Of a stretch of 64,000 nucleotides of DNA, positions 1 to 9,017 are shown piece after piece. Where the stretch lies: assembly GCA_013289685.1 (NCBI GenBank), contig JABCZL010000009.1:186001-250000 (forward strand). The letters run 5' to 3'. The first letter of the stretch is position 1. Each line of letters starts with the position of its first letter. The notes under the pieces were generated by a model, which did no database searches, was not told where the DNA came from, and saw only the letters and a program-made list of their open reading frames with translations. The stretch is from Acidobacteriota bacterium. Its GTDB lineage: Bacteria; Acidobacteriota; Terriglobia; Terriglobales; Acidobacteriaceae. The position numbers and the translations under genes were made by a program.

Positions 1-459
1 AAAAAAGATCGTGGAACGATTTCGGCCAGCATCAGCCGCGACCGGTTGCGGCGCATACGGATGACCACGCGGGGTACGGGCGGGCGCGACGCGATTTCGC
101 ATTACAGCGTCATGCAGCGGCTGGATACGGCATTTGGCAAGTTCGCGCTGGTCGAGGTGAAGATTGATACGGGGCGGACTCATCAGATTCGCGTCCACAT
201 GGCGTCGCTGGGGCATGCGGTTGTGGGCGATGCACTTTATGGCGCTCCGCGCGAGATGCGGGCGCGGCGCGGGCGCGCTACGGACGAGGGCGGCGCCATT
301 TCGTTGTCGCGAAATTTTCTGCATGCGGCGCAGCTGGAAGTGGCACATCCACGGACGGGGGAGCAGATTGCGCTGCGGAGCCCGCTGCCGGCGGAGCTGC
401 AGGCGTTTCTGGCGGCGGTCGAGAGAGACGTGGCAACCCACGTCCCTACGAAGGGCTGA
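1..459 (+). CDS. RluA-family pseudouridine synthase, C-terminal part (5' truncated by window)
   Basis: The frame is open from base 1 to the TGA at 457-459, so only the C-terminal ~150 residues are present. They contain GRTHQIRVHM and GHAVVGDALYG, which are characteristic of the RluA/RluC/RluD pseudouridine synthases that isomerise uridines in 23S rRNA or tRNA. The catalytic Asp motif (RLD) would lie upstream of the window and cannot be checked. The basic stretch near residues 10-25 is typical of the segment before the final strand of the catalytic domain. RluD is the best guess among the family, but the subfamily is not certain. The next gene starts 39 bases downstream in the same direction. 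Confidence 0.85.
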   Translation, partial: KKDRGTISASISRDRLRRIRMTTRGTGGRDAISHYSVMQRLDTAFGKFALVEVKIDTGRTHQIRVHMASLGHAVVGDALYGAPREMRARRGRATDEGGAISLSRNFLHAAQLEVAHPRTGEQIALRSPLPAELQAFLAAVERDVATHVPTKG

Positions 460-498
460 CCTTTTCAAGTTGAGAACCATGGCGGGCGGACAGATATA

Positions 499-1566
499 AT
501 GTCAAATCAGATGGAGACTCTGGGGATGAAATTGATTACCGGTTCTGGATTGGCTCTGCTGCTGGCTTTGGCAGCGAGCGCTACTGCACAGTCGACGGCT
601 CCAACGCCGGCCGCTCCGGCATCCGCGGCTGCGCCGCAGCAGGCGCAGCCTTCGAATACTCCGCCTGCTAGTAGTACACCGGCCGGGCAAGGGCAATCGC
701 CCGCCGATCCGAACGCGGACGACTCGGTCACGACCATCCGCACGAGGACCAACGAAGTGAATGTCGTGTTCACGGTGACCGACAAGCATGGGCGGCGTAT
801 TACCGACATGAAGCAGGCGGATTTCCGTGTGTTGGACGACAATAAGCCGCCGGAATTGATCCGCAGCTTCCACGCTGAAACCAACCTCCCGCTTCAGGTC
901 GGTCTGCTGATCGATGCCAGCAATTCCGTGCGCGACCGGTTTAAGTTCGAGCAGGAATCCGCCGTCGAGTTCCTGAACCAGACGATTCATCCGCGCTACG
1001 ATCAGGCGTTTGTGGTCGGTTTTGACGTGACCCCCGAGGTCACACAGGATTTCACCGACAACACCGAATTACTGGCGCATGGAGTGCACGAACTGCGTCC
1101 GGGCGGCGGTACGGCGCTCTACGATGCGCTTTATTTTGCCTGCCGCGACAAGTTGCTGAAAGCTCCGAAGTCGGTCACGGTGCGGCGCGCTATCATTTTG
1201 CTCAGTGACGGCGACGATAACCAGAGCCATGTCACCCGCGAAGAGGCGATCGAAATGGCGCAACGCGCCGAGGCCGTGGTCTACACGATCAGTACCAACG
1301 TGAGCGGGACCTCAGGGCCGGGCGACAAAGTGCTCGATCGCATTGCCGATGCCACCGGAGGACACCCGTTCCATCCGTTCCAGATTCGCGATGTGGCCAA
1401 CGCATTTGCCGAAATTCAGGACGAACTCCGCAGCCAGTACGCAATCTCCTATAAACCCGCGGATCTCAAATCAGACGGGCACTACCGGACGATCGAGATC
1501 GAGGCCAACGACCGGAAGAATTTCCGGGTGCGGTCGCGGCGCGGGTGGTACGCTCCGGTGCAGTAG
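499..1566 (+). CDS. VWFA-related secreted protein (acidobacterial family), copy 1
   Basis: A 355-residue protein with an N-terminal signal peptide, a Pro/Ala-rich linker (residues ~30-75) and a von Willebrand A domain. The MIDAS motif DASNS follows LLI at residue ~137, and the C-terminus has RSQYAISYKP, the typical end block of the acidobacterial VWFA-related family (TIGR03436-like). Function is unknown; it is presumably an exported metal-dependent adhesion or protein-interaction domain. The start at 499 is the longest option. ATG 526 gives a cleaner signal peptide (MKLITGSGLALLLALA) with GGAG 10 bases upstream and may be the true start. Two paralogues lie at 4540 and 5745. Confidence 0.85.
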   Translation: MSNQMETLGMKLITGSGLALLLALAASATAQSTAPTPAAPASAAAPQQAQPSNTPPASSTPAGQGQSPADPNADDSVTTIRTRTNEVNVVFTVTDKHGRRITDMKQADFRVLDDNKPPELIRSFHAETNLPLQVGLLIDASNSVRDRFKFEQESAVEFLNQTIHPRYDQAFVVGFDVTPEVTQDFTDNTELLAHGVHELRPGGGTALYDALYFACRDKLLKAPKSVTVRRAIILLSDGDDNQSHVTREEAIEMAQRAEAVVYTISTNVSGTSGPGDKVLDRIADATGGHPFHPFQIRDVANAFAEIQDELRSQYAISYKPADLKSDGHYRTIEIEANDRKNFRVRSRRGWYAPVQ

Positions 1567-1577
1567 CGAAGGGCATG

Positions 1578-1657
1578 AACCACGAAGGACACGAAGGTTC
1601 ACGAAGGAAGCCCTTGGTATTTGCCACCTTCGGGGACCTTCGCGCCCTTCGTGGTTA
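1578..1657. repeat. Inverted pair of short degenerate repeats (ACGAAGG type)
   Basis: The left arm holds three imperfect copies of a 9-10 nt unit (CACGAAGG-like). The right arm, from ~1624, holds the complementary CCTTCG copies. The outermost 11 bases, AACCACGAAGG and CCTTCGTGGTT, pair perfectly. It fills the spacer between two genes and could fold into a long hairpin. The same architecture with other units recurs through the window. Confidence 0.75.
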
Positions 1658-1680
1658 ACGGGTTCTGATCAACCCAAACT

Positions 1681-2085
1681 ATGCCGGGATATTCTGGAAC
1701 ACCTCTTCCGAAAAAGCTGGGCATCAAACCCGGATTCCGAGTGGCCCTGGATGGGATGCCCGCCGAGGTGAAAGCGGAATTGAAAGCGGCGCTGGCCGAG
1801 TGTGAGGTTGTTCGCGGTCTCAAAAAGCCGGTCGACTTCCTCATGGTGTTCACAAAATCAAAACAGGGCTTGGCTGAAGACTTCGAGCACCTCAGCAAGC
1901 AACTTACTCCGGCAGGAATGTTTTGGGTAAGCTGGCCGAAGAAGAGTTCCGGTGTGGCCACCGACCTGGATGAAAACATTGTCCGCGAGATTGGGCTGGC
2001 GGCGGGGCTGGTCGACGTGAAGGTCTGCGCGGTCACTGAGATCTGGTCGGGGTTGAAATTTGTGCGGCGCGTGAAGGACCGATAA
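1681..2085 (+). CDS. DUF3052 family protein
   Basis: A 134-residue soluble protein beginning MPGYSGTPLPKKLGIKPG, which matches the start of the DUF3052 family (PLxKKLGIKxG motif). The middle has VDFLMVFTKSK and the C-terminal part has LxxAAGLVDVKVCAV, also usual for the family. The function is unknown. There is no signal peptide or membrane segment. It stands alone between a repeat hairpin and a Gfo/Idh/MocA oxidoreductase that starts 56 bases downstream, so the two could be cotranscribed. Confidence 0.8.
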   Translation: MPGYSGTPLPKKLGIKPGFRVALDGMPAEVKAELKAALAECEVVRGLKKPVDFLMVFTKSKQGLAEDFEHLSKQLTPAGMFWVSWPKKSSGVATDLDENIVREIGLAAGLVDVKVCAVTEIWSGLKFVRRVKDR

Positions 2086-2141
2086 AAAAGAACCGCTGAA
2101 CGTGAAGACGGCTTAAAACGTTCGGCGCGGAGAAAGAAACT

Positions 2142-3200
2142 ATGGTGCGAGTGGGCTTGATCGGATTTGGGCTGGCGGGGCAGGCGTTTCATGCGCCCGT
2201 AATTCGGGGCGTGCCGGGGATGGAACTGGCCTGCATTCTAGAGCGGCACGGGTCGAATGCGAAAGCAAAGTATCCGGAAGTTCGAGTAGCGCGTACGCTC
2301 GACGAAATGCTCTCCGACAAAAGCATCGGCTTGTGCGTGGTGGCCACGCCTAACGATTCGCACTATTCGTATACAAAGGCCTGCCTCGAAGCGGGCCGCG
2401 ACGTGGTCGTGGACAAACCGTTCACGCCAACCATGGCGGAAGCGGAGCAACTGGTGCGACTCGCCGCCGATCGCGGCCGGCTGGTCACCGTGTATCAGGA
2501 CCGCCGTTGGGACGGCGCTTTCCTGACGGTGAAGAAGCTGGTGGGTTCGGGCGCACTGGGCACGGTCGCCGAGTATGAAGCACGCTTCGATCGGTTCCGG
2601 TTGGATACCAAGCCGAGCGCCTGGCGGGAGCAGGCGGAATTTCCTGCGGCCGGCGTGCTCTGGGATCTCGGTCCACACTTGATCGACGGAGCGCTGGTAT
2701 TGTTTGGCGAGCCGGAGACGATTTGTGCCTCGGCACTCCGTCAGCGCGAGGCGTCGAAGATCGACGATGCGTTCGACGTCATCATGCAGTATCCCAGGAC
2801 GCGGGCGACATTGCGGGCGCGGATTATCGCCTACGCGCCTGGCCATCACCTGCTGCTTCATGGGACGGAAGGATCGTTCATCAAGTTCGGGATGGATCCC
2901 CAGGAAGAAATCCTGCGCGGCCCCAATTGTCCGGACGGGCTGGACTGGGGCTCGAATTGGGGGCTGGAACCGGAGGAACGCTGGGGGATTTTGAGTCGGG
3001 TGAATGGAGAAACTCGCAAGGTGCAGACCGAGCGTGGAGACTATCGCGGGTTCTACGCCAACGTGCGAGATGCCATCGAGAAAGGAGCGCCGCTGGATGT
3101 GACACCGGAGCAGGCGTTGCGCACGATGCGCGCGCTCTTGCTGGCGCACAAGAGCAGCCGGGAAGGGCGGACAGTCCGGTGGACGGAAGCGCCGGAGTGA
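2142..3200 (+). CDS. Gfo/Idh/MocA family NAD(P)-dependent oxidoreductase
   Basis: A 352-residue cytoplasmic enzyme. The N-terminus VGLIGFGLAGQAFHAP is a Rossmann dinucleotide-binding motif (GxGxxG variant). VVDKPFTPTMAEA at residue ~90 is the family EKP-type motif carrying the catalytic Lys, and LWDLGPHLIDGALVLFG at ~175 is the conserved DxGxHxID segment. The C-terminal half is the Gfo/Idh/MocA C-domain. The substrate is probably a sugar or inositol-like compound but cannot be predicted. The length is normal for the family. The converging downstream gene is separated by a GC-rich hairpin. Confidence 0.9.
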   Translation: MVRVGLIGFGLAGQAFHAPVIRGVPGMELACILERHGSNAKAKYPEVRVARTLDEMLSDKSIGLCVVATPNDSHYSYTKACLEAGRDVVVDKPFTPTMAEAEQLVRLAADRGRLVTVYQDRRWDGAFLTVKKLVGSGALGTVAEYEARFDRFRLDTKPSAWREQAEFPAAGVLWDLGPHLIDGALVLFGEPETICASALRQREASKIDDAFDVIMQYPRTRATLRARIIAYAPGHHLLLHGTEGSFIKFGMDPQEEILRGPNCPDGLDWGSNWGLEPEERWGILSRVNGETRKVQTERGDYRGFYANVRDAIEKGAPLDVTPEQALRTMRALLLAHKSSREGRTVRWTEAPE

Positions 3201-3207
3201 ACGGCCT

Positions 3208-3253
3208 TCGCGGGCGAGCCGCCCCCGGGACAGCCGGCCAGAGGCCGGCGCTA
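3208..3253 (-). repeat. GC-rich palindromic repeat, GTAGCGCC family
   Basis: On the minus strand this reads GTAGCGCCGGCC-TCT-GGCCGGCTGTCC followed by a second C/G-rich palindrome. It begins two bases after the stop codon of the aminotransferase. The GTAGCGCCG...CGGCTGTC frame is shared with the elements at 32281 and 43254, with different stem sequences. It lies between two converging genes. Confidence 0.65.
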
Positions 3254-3254
3254 C

Positions 3255-4364
3255 TTAGGCCTTCATTACTTTCTGAAACGCGGCCTGGAACTTTTCCATT
3301 TCTTCCTGCGTGCCTACGGTAATGCGGACGTGGGTGGGCATGATTGGCCAGACACGGCCGATCAGAACGTTCTCCTTCGCCATGGCGTCGCGCACATCCT
3401 TGCCGGGGCGTTTGGTATCGAGCAGAAAACAGTTCGACTCCGAAGGAATGTAGGTATACCCGTTGCGATCCAGCCATTGAAACGTCTGCTGCCGAATGGT
3501 GGCATTGATGCGGCGGCGTTCGGAAACGAGTTGCGGATCCTTCAGGCTGGCAGTCGCTGCGACGATGGCGGTGACGGGCATAAAGTTCTGCCCGCCGCGG
3601 GCCACAACTTTTTCGAGCAAGTCGGGGCGGGCGATTACAAATCCACAGCGCAGACCGGCCATTCCGTAAACCTTGGAGAACGTCCGCAGCACGATGACAT
3701 CTTTTCCAGCTTTGACCATATCGAGCGCGGACGGCGTTTCGGTCAGATGGATGTAGGCTTCGTCAACCAGGACGATCGAGTCTTTGGGTTTGTTGGCGGC
3801 TAGATATTCGATATCCGAGTGCGGAGTAAGCGTGCCTGTGGGGTTGTTCGGATTGCACATGTAGAAGACCCCGGCGTCGGGAGCGGCCGCGAGCATGGCT
3901 TTGACGTCATGCGCATAGGTTTTCGTGAGCGGAACGTTGACCACGCGTGCTCCCGTTATGGCCGCCATGTGCATGCCCGCCTCGAAACACGGATCGGCAG
4001 TGACGTAACTTTTCTGTGGCGAGGTGAACGCCAGTACGCTGAGACCCAGGGGCGGAGTTGAACCGGCGGTGCAGTAAATCCAGTCGGGGCTCAGGCCTTC
4101 CTGCTGGGCAAAGATGCTGACCAGTTCGTCGGTCAGATTGTCGGAATAGCGCCCGCCCAGGGGAATGATGGCGGCGAGAGCGTCGCGCGCCGCCTGACAG
4201 GGGCCCAGCGGATTCTCGTTGGCATCGATCAGCACGGCGTCCTTCGAGTGCGGCCGGCGGCGAGCTGCGGCGGCCAGCATGGGCTCGGTCATACCACGAA
4301 AGGCAGCCACTGCCGAAGCGGCAGCCGACAGGTGCAGAAACGAACGCCGGGAGAAATGAGGCAT
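3255..4364 (-). CDS. Tat-signal PLP-dependent aminotransferase (histidinol-phosphate aminotransferase-like)
   Basis: A 369-residue fold-type I aminotransferase. NPNNPTG at ~170, DEAYIHL at ~200 and the Schiff-base region TFSKVYGMAGLRCGF at ~230 (Lys in FSK) are all present, as is a C-terminal RITVGTQEEM resembling HisC. The N-terminus carries SRRSFLHLSAAAS, a twin-arginine motif followed by a hydrophobic stretch, which predicts export of the folded, PLP-loaded enzyme. That is unusual for a HisC-like protein and argues against histidine biosynthesis as its role. No his genes are nearby. The substrate is unknown. Confidence 0.85.
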   Translation of the reverse strand: MPHFSRRSFLHLSAAASAVAAFRGMTEPMLAAAARRRPHSKDAVLIDANENPLGPCQAARDALAAIIPLGGRYSDNLTDELVSIFAQQEGLSPDWIYCTAGSTPPLGLSVLAFTSPQKSYVTADPCFEAGMHMAAITGARVVNVPLTKTYAHDVKAMLAAAPDAGVFYMCNPNNPTGTLTPHSDIEYLAANKPKDSIVLVDEAYIHLTETPSALDMVKAGKDVIVLRTFSKVYGMAGLRCGFVIARPDLLEKVVARGGQNFMPVTAIVAATASLKDPQLVSERRRINATIRQQTFQWLDRNGYTYIPSESNCFLLDTKRPGKDVRDAMAKENVLIGRVWPIMPTHVRITVGTQEEMEKFQAAFQKVMKA

Positions 4365-4404
4365 GGGACCCTCCGGAAGGGAGTGTATCAGTGTTCAGTG
4401 TAGA

Positions 4405-4516
4405 GCGGGCACTCCTGCCCGCTGCTCTTGATCTTGATTTTGAATTTGATTTCCGGAGATTCCAGAGAACTCAAAGTCAAAGTCAAAATCAAAAGCAGCG
4501 GGCAGGAGTGCCCGCC
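4405..4516. repeat. Long inverted repeat with 22-bp perfect arms and inner hexamer arrays
   Basis: Bases 4405-4426 and 4495-4516 are perfect reverse complements; each arm is itself a hairpin (GCGGGCA-CTCC-TGCCCGC). Inside lie facing arrays of ~6 nt units: CTTGAT/TTTGAT on the left, and AGTCAA/AATCAA on the right. The element fills the spacer between two minus-strand genes. Confidence 0.8.
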
Positions 4517-4539
4517 CCACATATGCTGGTCTTCACGAT

Positions 4540-5616
4540 CTAGTCTTCTTTCCGTCCGGCGTAATAGCCCGCCCGGGCCTGGATCTTGTAACCCTGCTTG
4601 TTCTTGATCTCCAGCTTGCGGTAGCCGCCGTCGAGCTTGGTATTGGTGGGGGTATAGCCGATGTTGTACTGGCTGCGCAGTTCGGCCGCGATCTGGTCGA
4701 AGGCTTCCCGGAGCTTATCGAACTTGTTGCCGACATTGATGACCCGGCCACCGGTCTGCTCCGTGAGTTTCTTCATTTCGCCCTCGCCACCGTAGCCGAT
4801 GCTCATACTTCCGTAGAATCCGCGATCGGCACAAAGCAGCACGTATACGATTGAATCCGCTTTCTGTGCCGCCTCGATCGCATCCCGTAGCTTCAAGCGG
4901 CTGCCTTCATCCTCGCCGTCAGTGAGCAGGATCATCGCCTTTCGTCCCACTTCTTTCGCCAGCATGTCGTGGGCGGAAAGATAAACAGCATCGTAGAGGA
5001 CCGTGCCCGGAGAAGCTGCGGTAGGGACCGGACCGCCGCCGGCGCCGGGGAGGGTCGGCATGGTGACACCGGAATTGATCTTCACCGAATTCAGGGCCTT
5101 CTGCAGGCGTTGAACATCACGAGTAAAATCCTGGATCAGACTGGCATCGACGTTGAAGTCGAGGACGTAAGCCAGATCTTTGTCGGTCAAGACCTGCTTC
5201 AGGAACGCCCCGCCGACCTCCTTTTCCATGTCGAGAACCCGCAGCTGGCTGCCGCTGGAGTCGATCAGGATCCCGAGCGTCAACGGTAGGTTGGTCTCAG
5301 GTGTGAAATACTTCACGGTCTGTTTTTGGCCGTCTTCAGCGATGTCGAAGTCGTCCTTGGTCAGGTTGGGGATGAGGGCACCGTGCTTGTCTTTGACATT
5401 AAAGAAAAGCTGCACGACGTTGACGTTGATCTTCAGGGTCTCGGTGGACTGCTGAGTGTCGTCGGATTTCTGGTCTTCTGGTTTCTGGCCAGCGGATTGG
5501 GAAGTCGCCGGCGGGCTGGTTGGCTGCTGCGCGATGGTGAATGGAACCCCAACCGAAAGGGCAGCCAGGGCCACTATGGCCATCATTCGACGCTTGGGGG
5601 TAAAAGGCATAGGCAT
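4540..5616 (-). CDS. VWFA-related secreted protein (acidobacterial family), copy 2
   Basis: A 358-residue exported protein. A signal peptide (residues ~1-30, ending around FTIAQQ) is followed by a Gln/Ser/Asp-rich linker and a VWA domain. The MIDAS motif DSSGS is present in GILIDSSGSQL at ~140 and ILLTDGEDEGS at ~235 supplies the later metal ligand region. The end LRSQYNIGYTPTN is the conserved C-terminal block. It diverges from the copy at 5745 with 128 bases between the starts, so the two may share a control region. The function is unknown. Confidence 0.87.
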   Translation of the reverse strand: MPMPFTPKRRMMAIVALAALSVGVPFTIAQQPTSPPATSQSAGQKPEDQKSDDTQQSTETLKINVNVVQLFFNVKDKHGALIPNLTKDDFDIAEDGQKQTVKYFTPETNLPLTLGILIDSSGSQLRVLDMEKEVGGAFLKQVLTDKDLAYVLDFNVDASLIQDFTRDVQRLQKALNSVKINSGVTMPTLPGAGGGPVPTAASPGTVLYDAVYLSAHDMLAKEVGRKAMILLTDGEDEGSRLKLRDAIEAAQKADSIVYVLLCADRGFYGSMSIGYGGEGEMKKLTEQTGGRVINVGNKFDKLREAFDQIAAELRSQYNIGYTPTNTKLDGGYRKLEIKNKQGYKIQARAGYYAGRKED

Positions 5617-5744
5617 TCTGGAACTCTCTCGCGTTTCTGGGTTAGTGTTAGTCTAGTCCTGTAGCTTTAGATGCACCAAATAGGGCGATTCGGGCATCTC
5701 ACTGATAAGGAAGTATATTTTTTCACGGGCGAGGATCGGAACCG

Positions 5745-7106
5745 GTGAGCGCAAGTAAGACAAGGTGGAGCTCGTTGGGAAGAACGCTGCTGGCGCTGGC
5801 GATGACGGTAGGCCTGGCGGCCTTGGCATTGCAGGCGCAGTCCAGCGACCAGCCTCAGACCCAGCAGCCGCCCGCCAAGCCCCAACCAGCGCAGGATATC
5901 CCGGATGCGCCCTCGGCGGTCCAGCCTCCGCCCAAGCCGGCCTTTCCCGAAGTGCCGACTGGCACGAAGAGGGGTGCAGAGCCGATTCCGTTCCCGGGGG
6001 ACAACCCGCAACCACCGGACCAGAATAAGCAGGATCAAGACCAGGATAAAGCGGCTCCGCCTCCCATGCCTCCGGTGGAAACCGTTCCCGCCGGCAGCAC
6101 GCCAAGAAACGAGATCAACGCCGCCGACGATCTCCCCAAGTTTGTAGTGAAGGTCAACTTCGTACAGGTCCCCGTGATGGTGAGAACTCCCGACGGGCGC
6201 CCGGTGGATGGCTTGCTCCCCAAAGATTTCACCGTCCTCGAAAACGGCAAGCCGCAGACCCTGACCTACTTCACCAGCGATCCGTTCGAGCTTTCAGTCG
6301 CGGTGGTGCTCGACATCGGCATGGCGGACGTCGCCCTGCAGAAGATAAATCAGACGTACACCGCTCTCGTGGGTGCCTTTAGCCCCTATGATGAAGTGGC
6401 TCTTTACACCTACAGCAGCACTGTGAGCCAGGTCTCCGACTTCACCGGCAAACCCGGGAAACTGACGGCCGTGCTGAACGAGATGAAGTTGGTCCGCGGG
6501 CATGCCAATGGCCCGCCGGTTCTGGGCGGACCGCTCGGGCCGGAAGGGCCTACGGTAAACGGGCTTCCCGTGGGGGGACCGCCGGTGCAGCCAGTCTATA
6601 CGCCACCCAGGGAGGCGCACGTTATGAATGACGCGATCCTGCGCGCGGCGCTGGATCTTAGCAAGCGCGAGCGCACCCGCCGAAAAGTAATCTTCGTCAT
6701 CAGTGATGGCCGGGAAATGGGCAGCCGAGCCAGTTACAGCGGCGTGCTGCACCTGCTCCAAACCCGCGACATCCAGGTGCGAGCCGTGGTTGTTGATAGC
6801 GGCGCTTTGCCCATTTTCAAGCAGCTTGACAAGTTCCATCTGCCGGACCAGGGCCGCACCAACAACCTTACGAGATATGTGAAGGCGACCTGCGGTGCAT
6901 TGCCTCTTCCTGAGCTTTCGCGCAATGCGATCGAAGAGGCGTATGCGCAAATCGCTTCCGAGGCCCGCAATCAGTACACTCTGGGATATTCCCCCAAGCC
7001 CGTCACCGGCGCCTCGGCTTACCGCGCCGTCGAAGTACAGGTGCACAGGAAGGGCCTGAAGGTCGCTGCCAAGGATGGGTACTATGCCATCCCGACGGCA
7101 CACTAA
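5745..7106 (+). CDS. VWFA-related secreted protein (acidobacterial family), copy 3, degenerate MIDAS
   Basis: A 453-residue protein starting with GTG. It has a signal peptide (residues ~1-30) and a long Pro/Gln-rich linker (~30-125). The FVQVPVMVRTPDGRPVDGL block opens the conserved part and RNQYTLGYSPKP closes it. At the position of the MIDAS the sequence is VVLDIGMADVA instead of DxSxS, so the metal site seems to be lost. A Pro/Gly-rich insertion (residues ~255-285) interrupts the domain. It is divergent from copy 2. Confidence 0.83.
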   Translation: MSASKTRWSSLGRTLLALAMTVGLAALALQAQSSDQPQTQQPPAKPQPAQDIPDAPSAVQPPPKPAFPEVPTGTKRGAEPIPFPGDNPQPPDQNKQDQDQDKAAPPPMPPVETVPAGSTPRNEINAADDLPKFVVKVNFVQVPVMVRTPDGRPVDGLLPKDFTVLENGKPQTLTYFTSDPFELSVAVVLDIGMADVALQKINQTYTALVGAFSPYDEVALYTYSSTVSQVSDFTGKPGKLTAVLNEMKLVRGHANGPPVLGGPLGPEGPTVNGLPVGGPPVQPVYTPPREAHVMNDAILRAALDLSKRERTRRKVIFVISDGREMGSRASYSGVLHLLQTRDIQVRAVVVDSGALPIFKQLDKFHLPDQGRTNNLTRYVKATCGALPLPELSRNAIEEAYAQIASEARNQYTLGYSPKPVTGASAYRAVEVQVHRKGLKVAAKDGYYAIPTAH

Positions 7107-7276
7107 TCGCTCGAAATTTCCCCGTTTTGGGGTACCCACCACTTCCGTGGGGCCCGGGGGGTCACGTGAGTAACCTGCGTGCGGTACGTCCCGTATGATA
7201 TAAAGACCCCGAGCCTCCATAAGGACAATGGTGTGCGCGGCAGCCCCTAAGGGTATGCCCGCATTTGAGGAAAGCC

Positions 7277-7864
7277 TTGAGTTTCATCAACTTCGCAGCG
7301 CGTGAGATCAATTGCAAGATCGTGTACTACGGCGCCGGACTCGGCGGCAAGACCACGAACCTGCAGGTGATCTATCAGAAAACTGCGGACCAGCAGAAGG
7401 GCAAGATGATCTCGCTGGCCACCGAGACCGAGCGTACGTTGTTCTTCGACTTCCTGCCGCTCGACCTGGGAAATGTACGCGGCTTCAAGACGCGCATTCA
7501 CCTCTACACCGTCCCCGGCCAGGTTTTCTACGATGCCAGCCGCAAGCTGATTCTGCGCGGCGTGGACGGCATCGTCTTTGTCGCCGACTCTCAGGAGCAG
7601 CGCATGGACGCAAACGTCGAAGCGCTCGAAAACTTGATGTCGAATCTGAAAGAACACGGCTACGACTTCAACAAGATTCCTTATGTGCTGCAGTTGAACA
7701 AGCGCGACCTGCCCAACATTCTGCCCGTCGATCTGCTGGCGACCGAACTGCGCAAGAAAAATGAAGCCATTGTCGAAGCAGTCGCCTTCCAGGGCGTCGG
7801 CGTGTTTGAAACCTTGAAGGAAATCGCGAAGCAAGTGCTCACCGAGTTGAAGGCGGGCGGCTAG
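7277..7864 (+). CDS. mglA: MglA-like small Ras-type GTPase
   Basis: A 195-residue GTPase. The start chosen is TTG 7277, which gives [19 protein letters not shown] as in MglA proteins and has GAGG at 7267-7270, six bases upstream. A TTG four codons earlier (7265) is the alternative. The P-loop is GAGLGGKTT and the NKRD motif is LNKRDLP at ~140. The Gly at P-loop position 3 and TVPGQVFY as the switch II region fit the MglA branch. In Myxococcus, MglA sets cell polarity together with the GAP MglB; no mglB is adjacent here. Role in this organism is inferred only from family. Confidence 0.9.
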   Translation: MSFINFAAREINCKIVYYGAGLGGKTTNLQVIYQKTADQQKGKMISLATETERTLFFDFLPLDLGNVRGFKTRIHLYTVPGQVFYDASRKLILRGVDGIVFVADSQEQRMDANVEALENLMSNLKEHGYDFNKIPYVLQLNKRDLPNILPVDLLATELRKKNEAIVEAVAFQGVGVFETLKEIAKQVLTELKAGG

Positions 7865-7946
7865 GGAATTTCGGTGTGCAGCTGTCAGGTTTTCAAGCCA
7901 GCGCCCCCATTGGCACATCGGGTTTAGCTTCGGTGTCCAAGTCTAT

Positions 7947-9017
7947 ATGTCGTGCCTGCCCTGTATCCGATGTCTTGCGCTCACGATGGTGGTCTGCGCG
8001 CAGGTCGCGACCTGCCTATCCCGGCACAGTCCCGCCTTACCCAAAACAACTCCGCCGGGGGTGAGCATCGAACTCGCCACGCTGGACGGCCGCACGACTT
8101 ACCACCTGGGCGAAGAAATCGGATTGGTGACGCGCTATCGCAGCACGATTGTCAATCGATACTTGCTCGAGACTGCGATCTGCCCCAAATACCTGGCCAC
8201 CGCGGACACCTTCAATCGCCAACCGGGAAAGACCCAACCTGTCGGAGTCTCAATGGGCTGCTATCACTACCAGCCTCCGCGCAAAGGATGGGGGGAAGGC
8301 TCGGAGACATCGGTGCTCGCTGTCGACACCCGCCGCGTCACACTCGGCAATGACCCGGTCGAGCTTTGGTCGCCTGGTTATCTGAACTACAGCCAGCTCG
8401 GTGAGCACTCGGTAAACATCACCTCCCATCGCGTGTATCCGATGGATGCGCCACCTGTCACCGCAACCACCGTGCCGGAGAGCTCCTACGAACTCACTTC
8501 GAACACCGTCCATATCGTGATTATCCCTGCCGACGCAGATTGGCAGCGGCAGGCACTAGCCGAAATCATGCCTGCCTTGCGCGATCGCAAGAATAGCGAC
8601 CCTCACGCTTGCCAGCGATTGCGGGATCTGACCTCGCCCGAAGCGACTGCGGTGCGCACCTACCAACTTCGGACGGATGGCCCGTGTCGTGATCGACTCT
8701 GGTTTCGCACGCCTCTGGACATTCAGGAACTGCACCGGTTATTCCGAAACCCCAGGTTCCCAGTCTCCCCCGAAGTGCTCGACCAGTTGGCGGCTGGCTT
8801 CGCTCGCAGCGCTCATCCTGAGTTGGACGATTGGGACAATTCCGACCTCTCCTTCGAAGAATACCGGGTGCGGTTCGGCGATTCGTTCGAGAAGGGAAGA
8901 CGCCACTACACCGACGAACTGTTGGGCTTGCTGCCGACCAAGACCGGATTTGCCGCTCGCATCTCTGCCCAAACCGCGGACGTGATGAATCGGTCTCTGA
9001 GGCAGACGAGCCAGTGA
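7947..9017 (+). CDS. Hypothetical secreted protein
   Basis: A 356-residue protein that I do not recognise. The first ~25 residues (MSCLPCIRCLALTMVVCAQVA) are hydrophobic and Cys-rich and look like a signal sequence. The following ~170 residues have short beta-type segments (TYHLGEEIGLVTRYRS, LGEHSVNITSHRVYP) like a bacterial Ig-like or carbohydrate-binding fold. The C-terminal half is charged and helical. It follows the GTPase by 82 bases in the same direction. Codon usage resembles the neighbours. Confidence 0.6.
   Translation: MSCLPCIRCLALTMVVCAQVATCLSRHSPALPKTTPPGVSIELATLDGRTTYHLGEEIGLVTRYRSTIVNRYLLETAICPKYLATADTFNRQPGKTQPVGVSMGCYHYQPPRKGWGEGSETSVLAVDTRRVTLGNDPVELWSPGYLNYSQLGEHSVNITSHRVYPMDAPPVTATTVPESSYELTSNTVHIVIIPADADWQRQALAEIMPALRDRKNSDPHACQRLRDLTSPEATAVRTYQLRTDGPCRDRLWFRTPLDIQELHRLFRNPRFPVSPEVLDQLAAGFARSAHPELDDWDNSDLSFEEYRVRFGDSFEKGRRHYTDELLGLLPTKTGFAARISAQTADVMNRSLRQTSQ

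Noticed and set aside
6294-7220. Long minus-strand open frame opposite the third VWFA gene
   Set aside because: No family motif, and it mirrors a coding sequence with high GC third positions, which produces long antisense frames.
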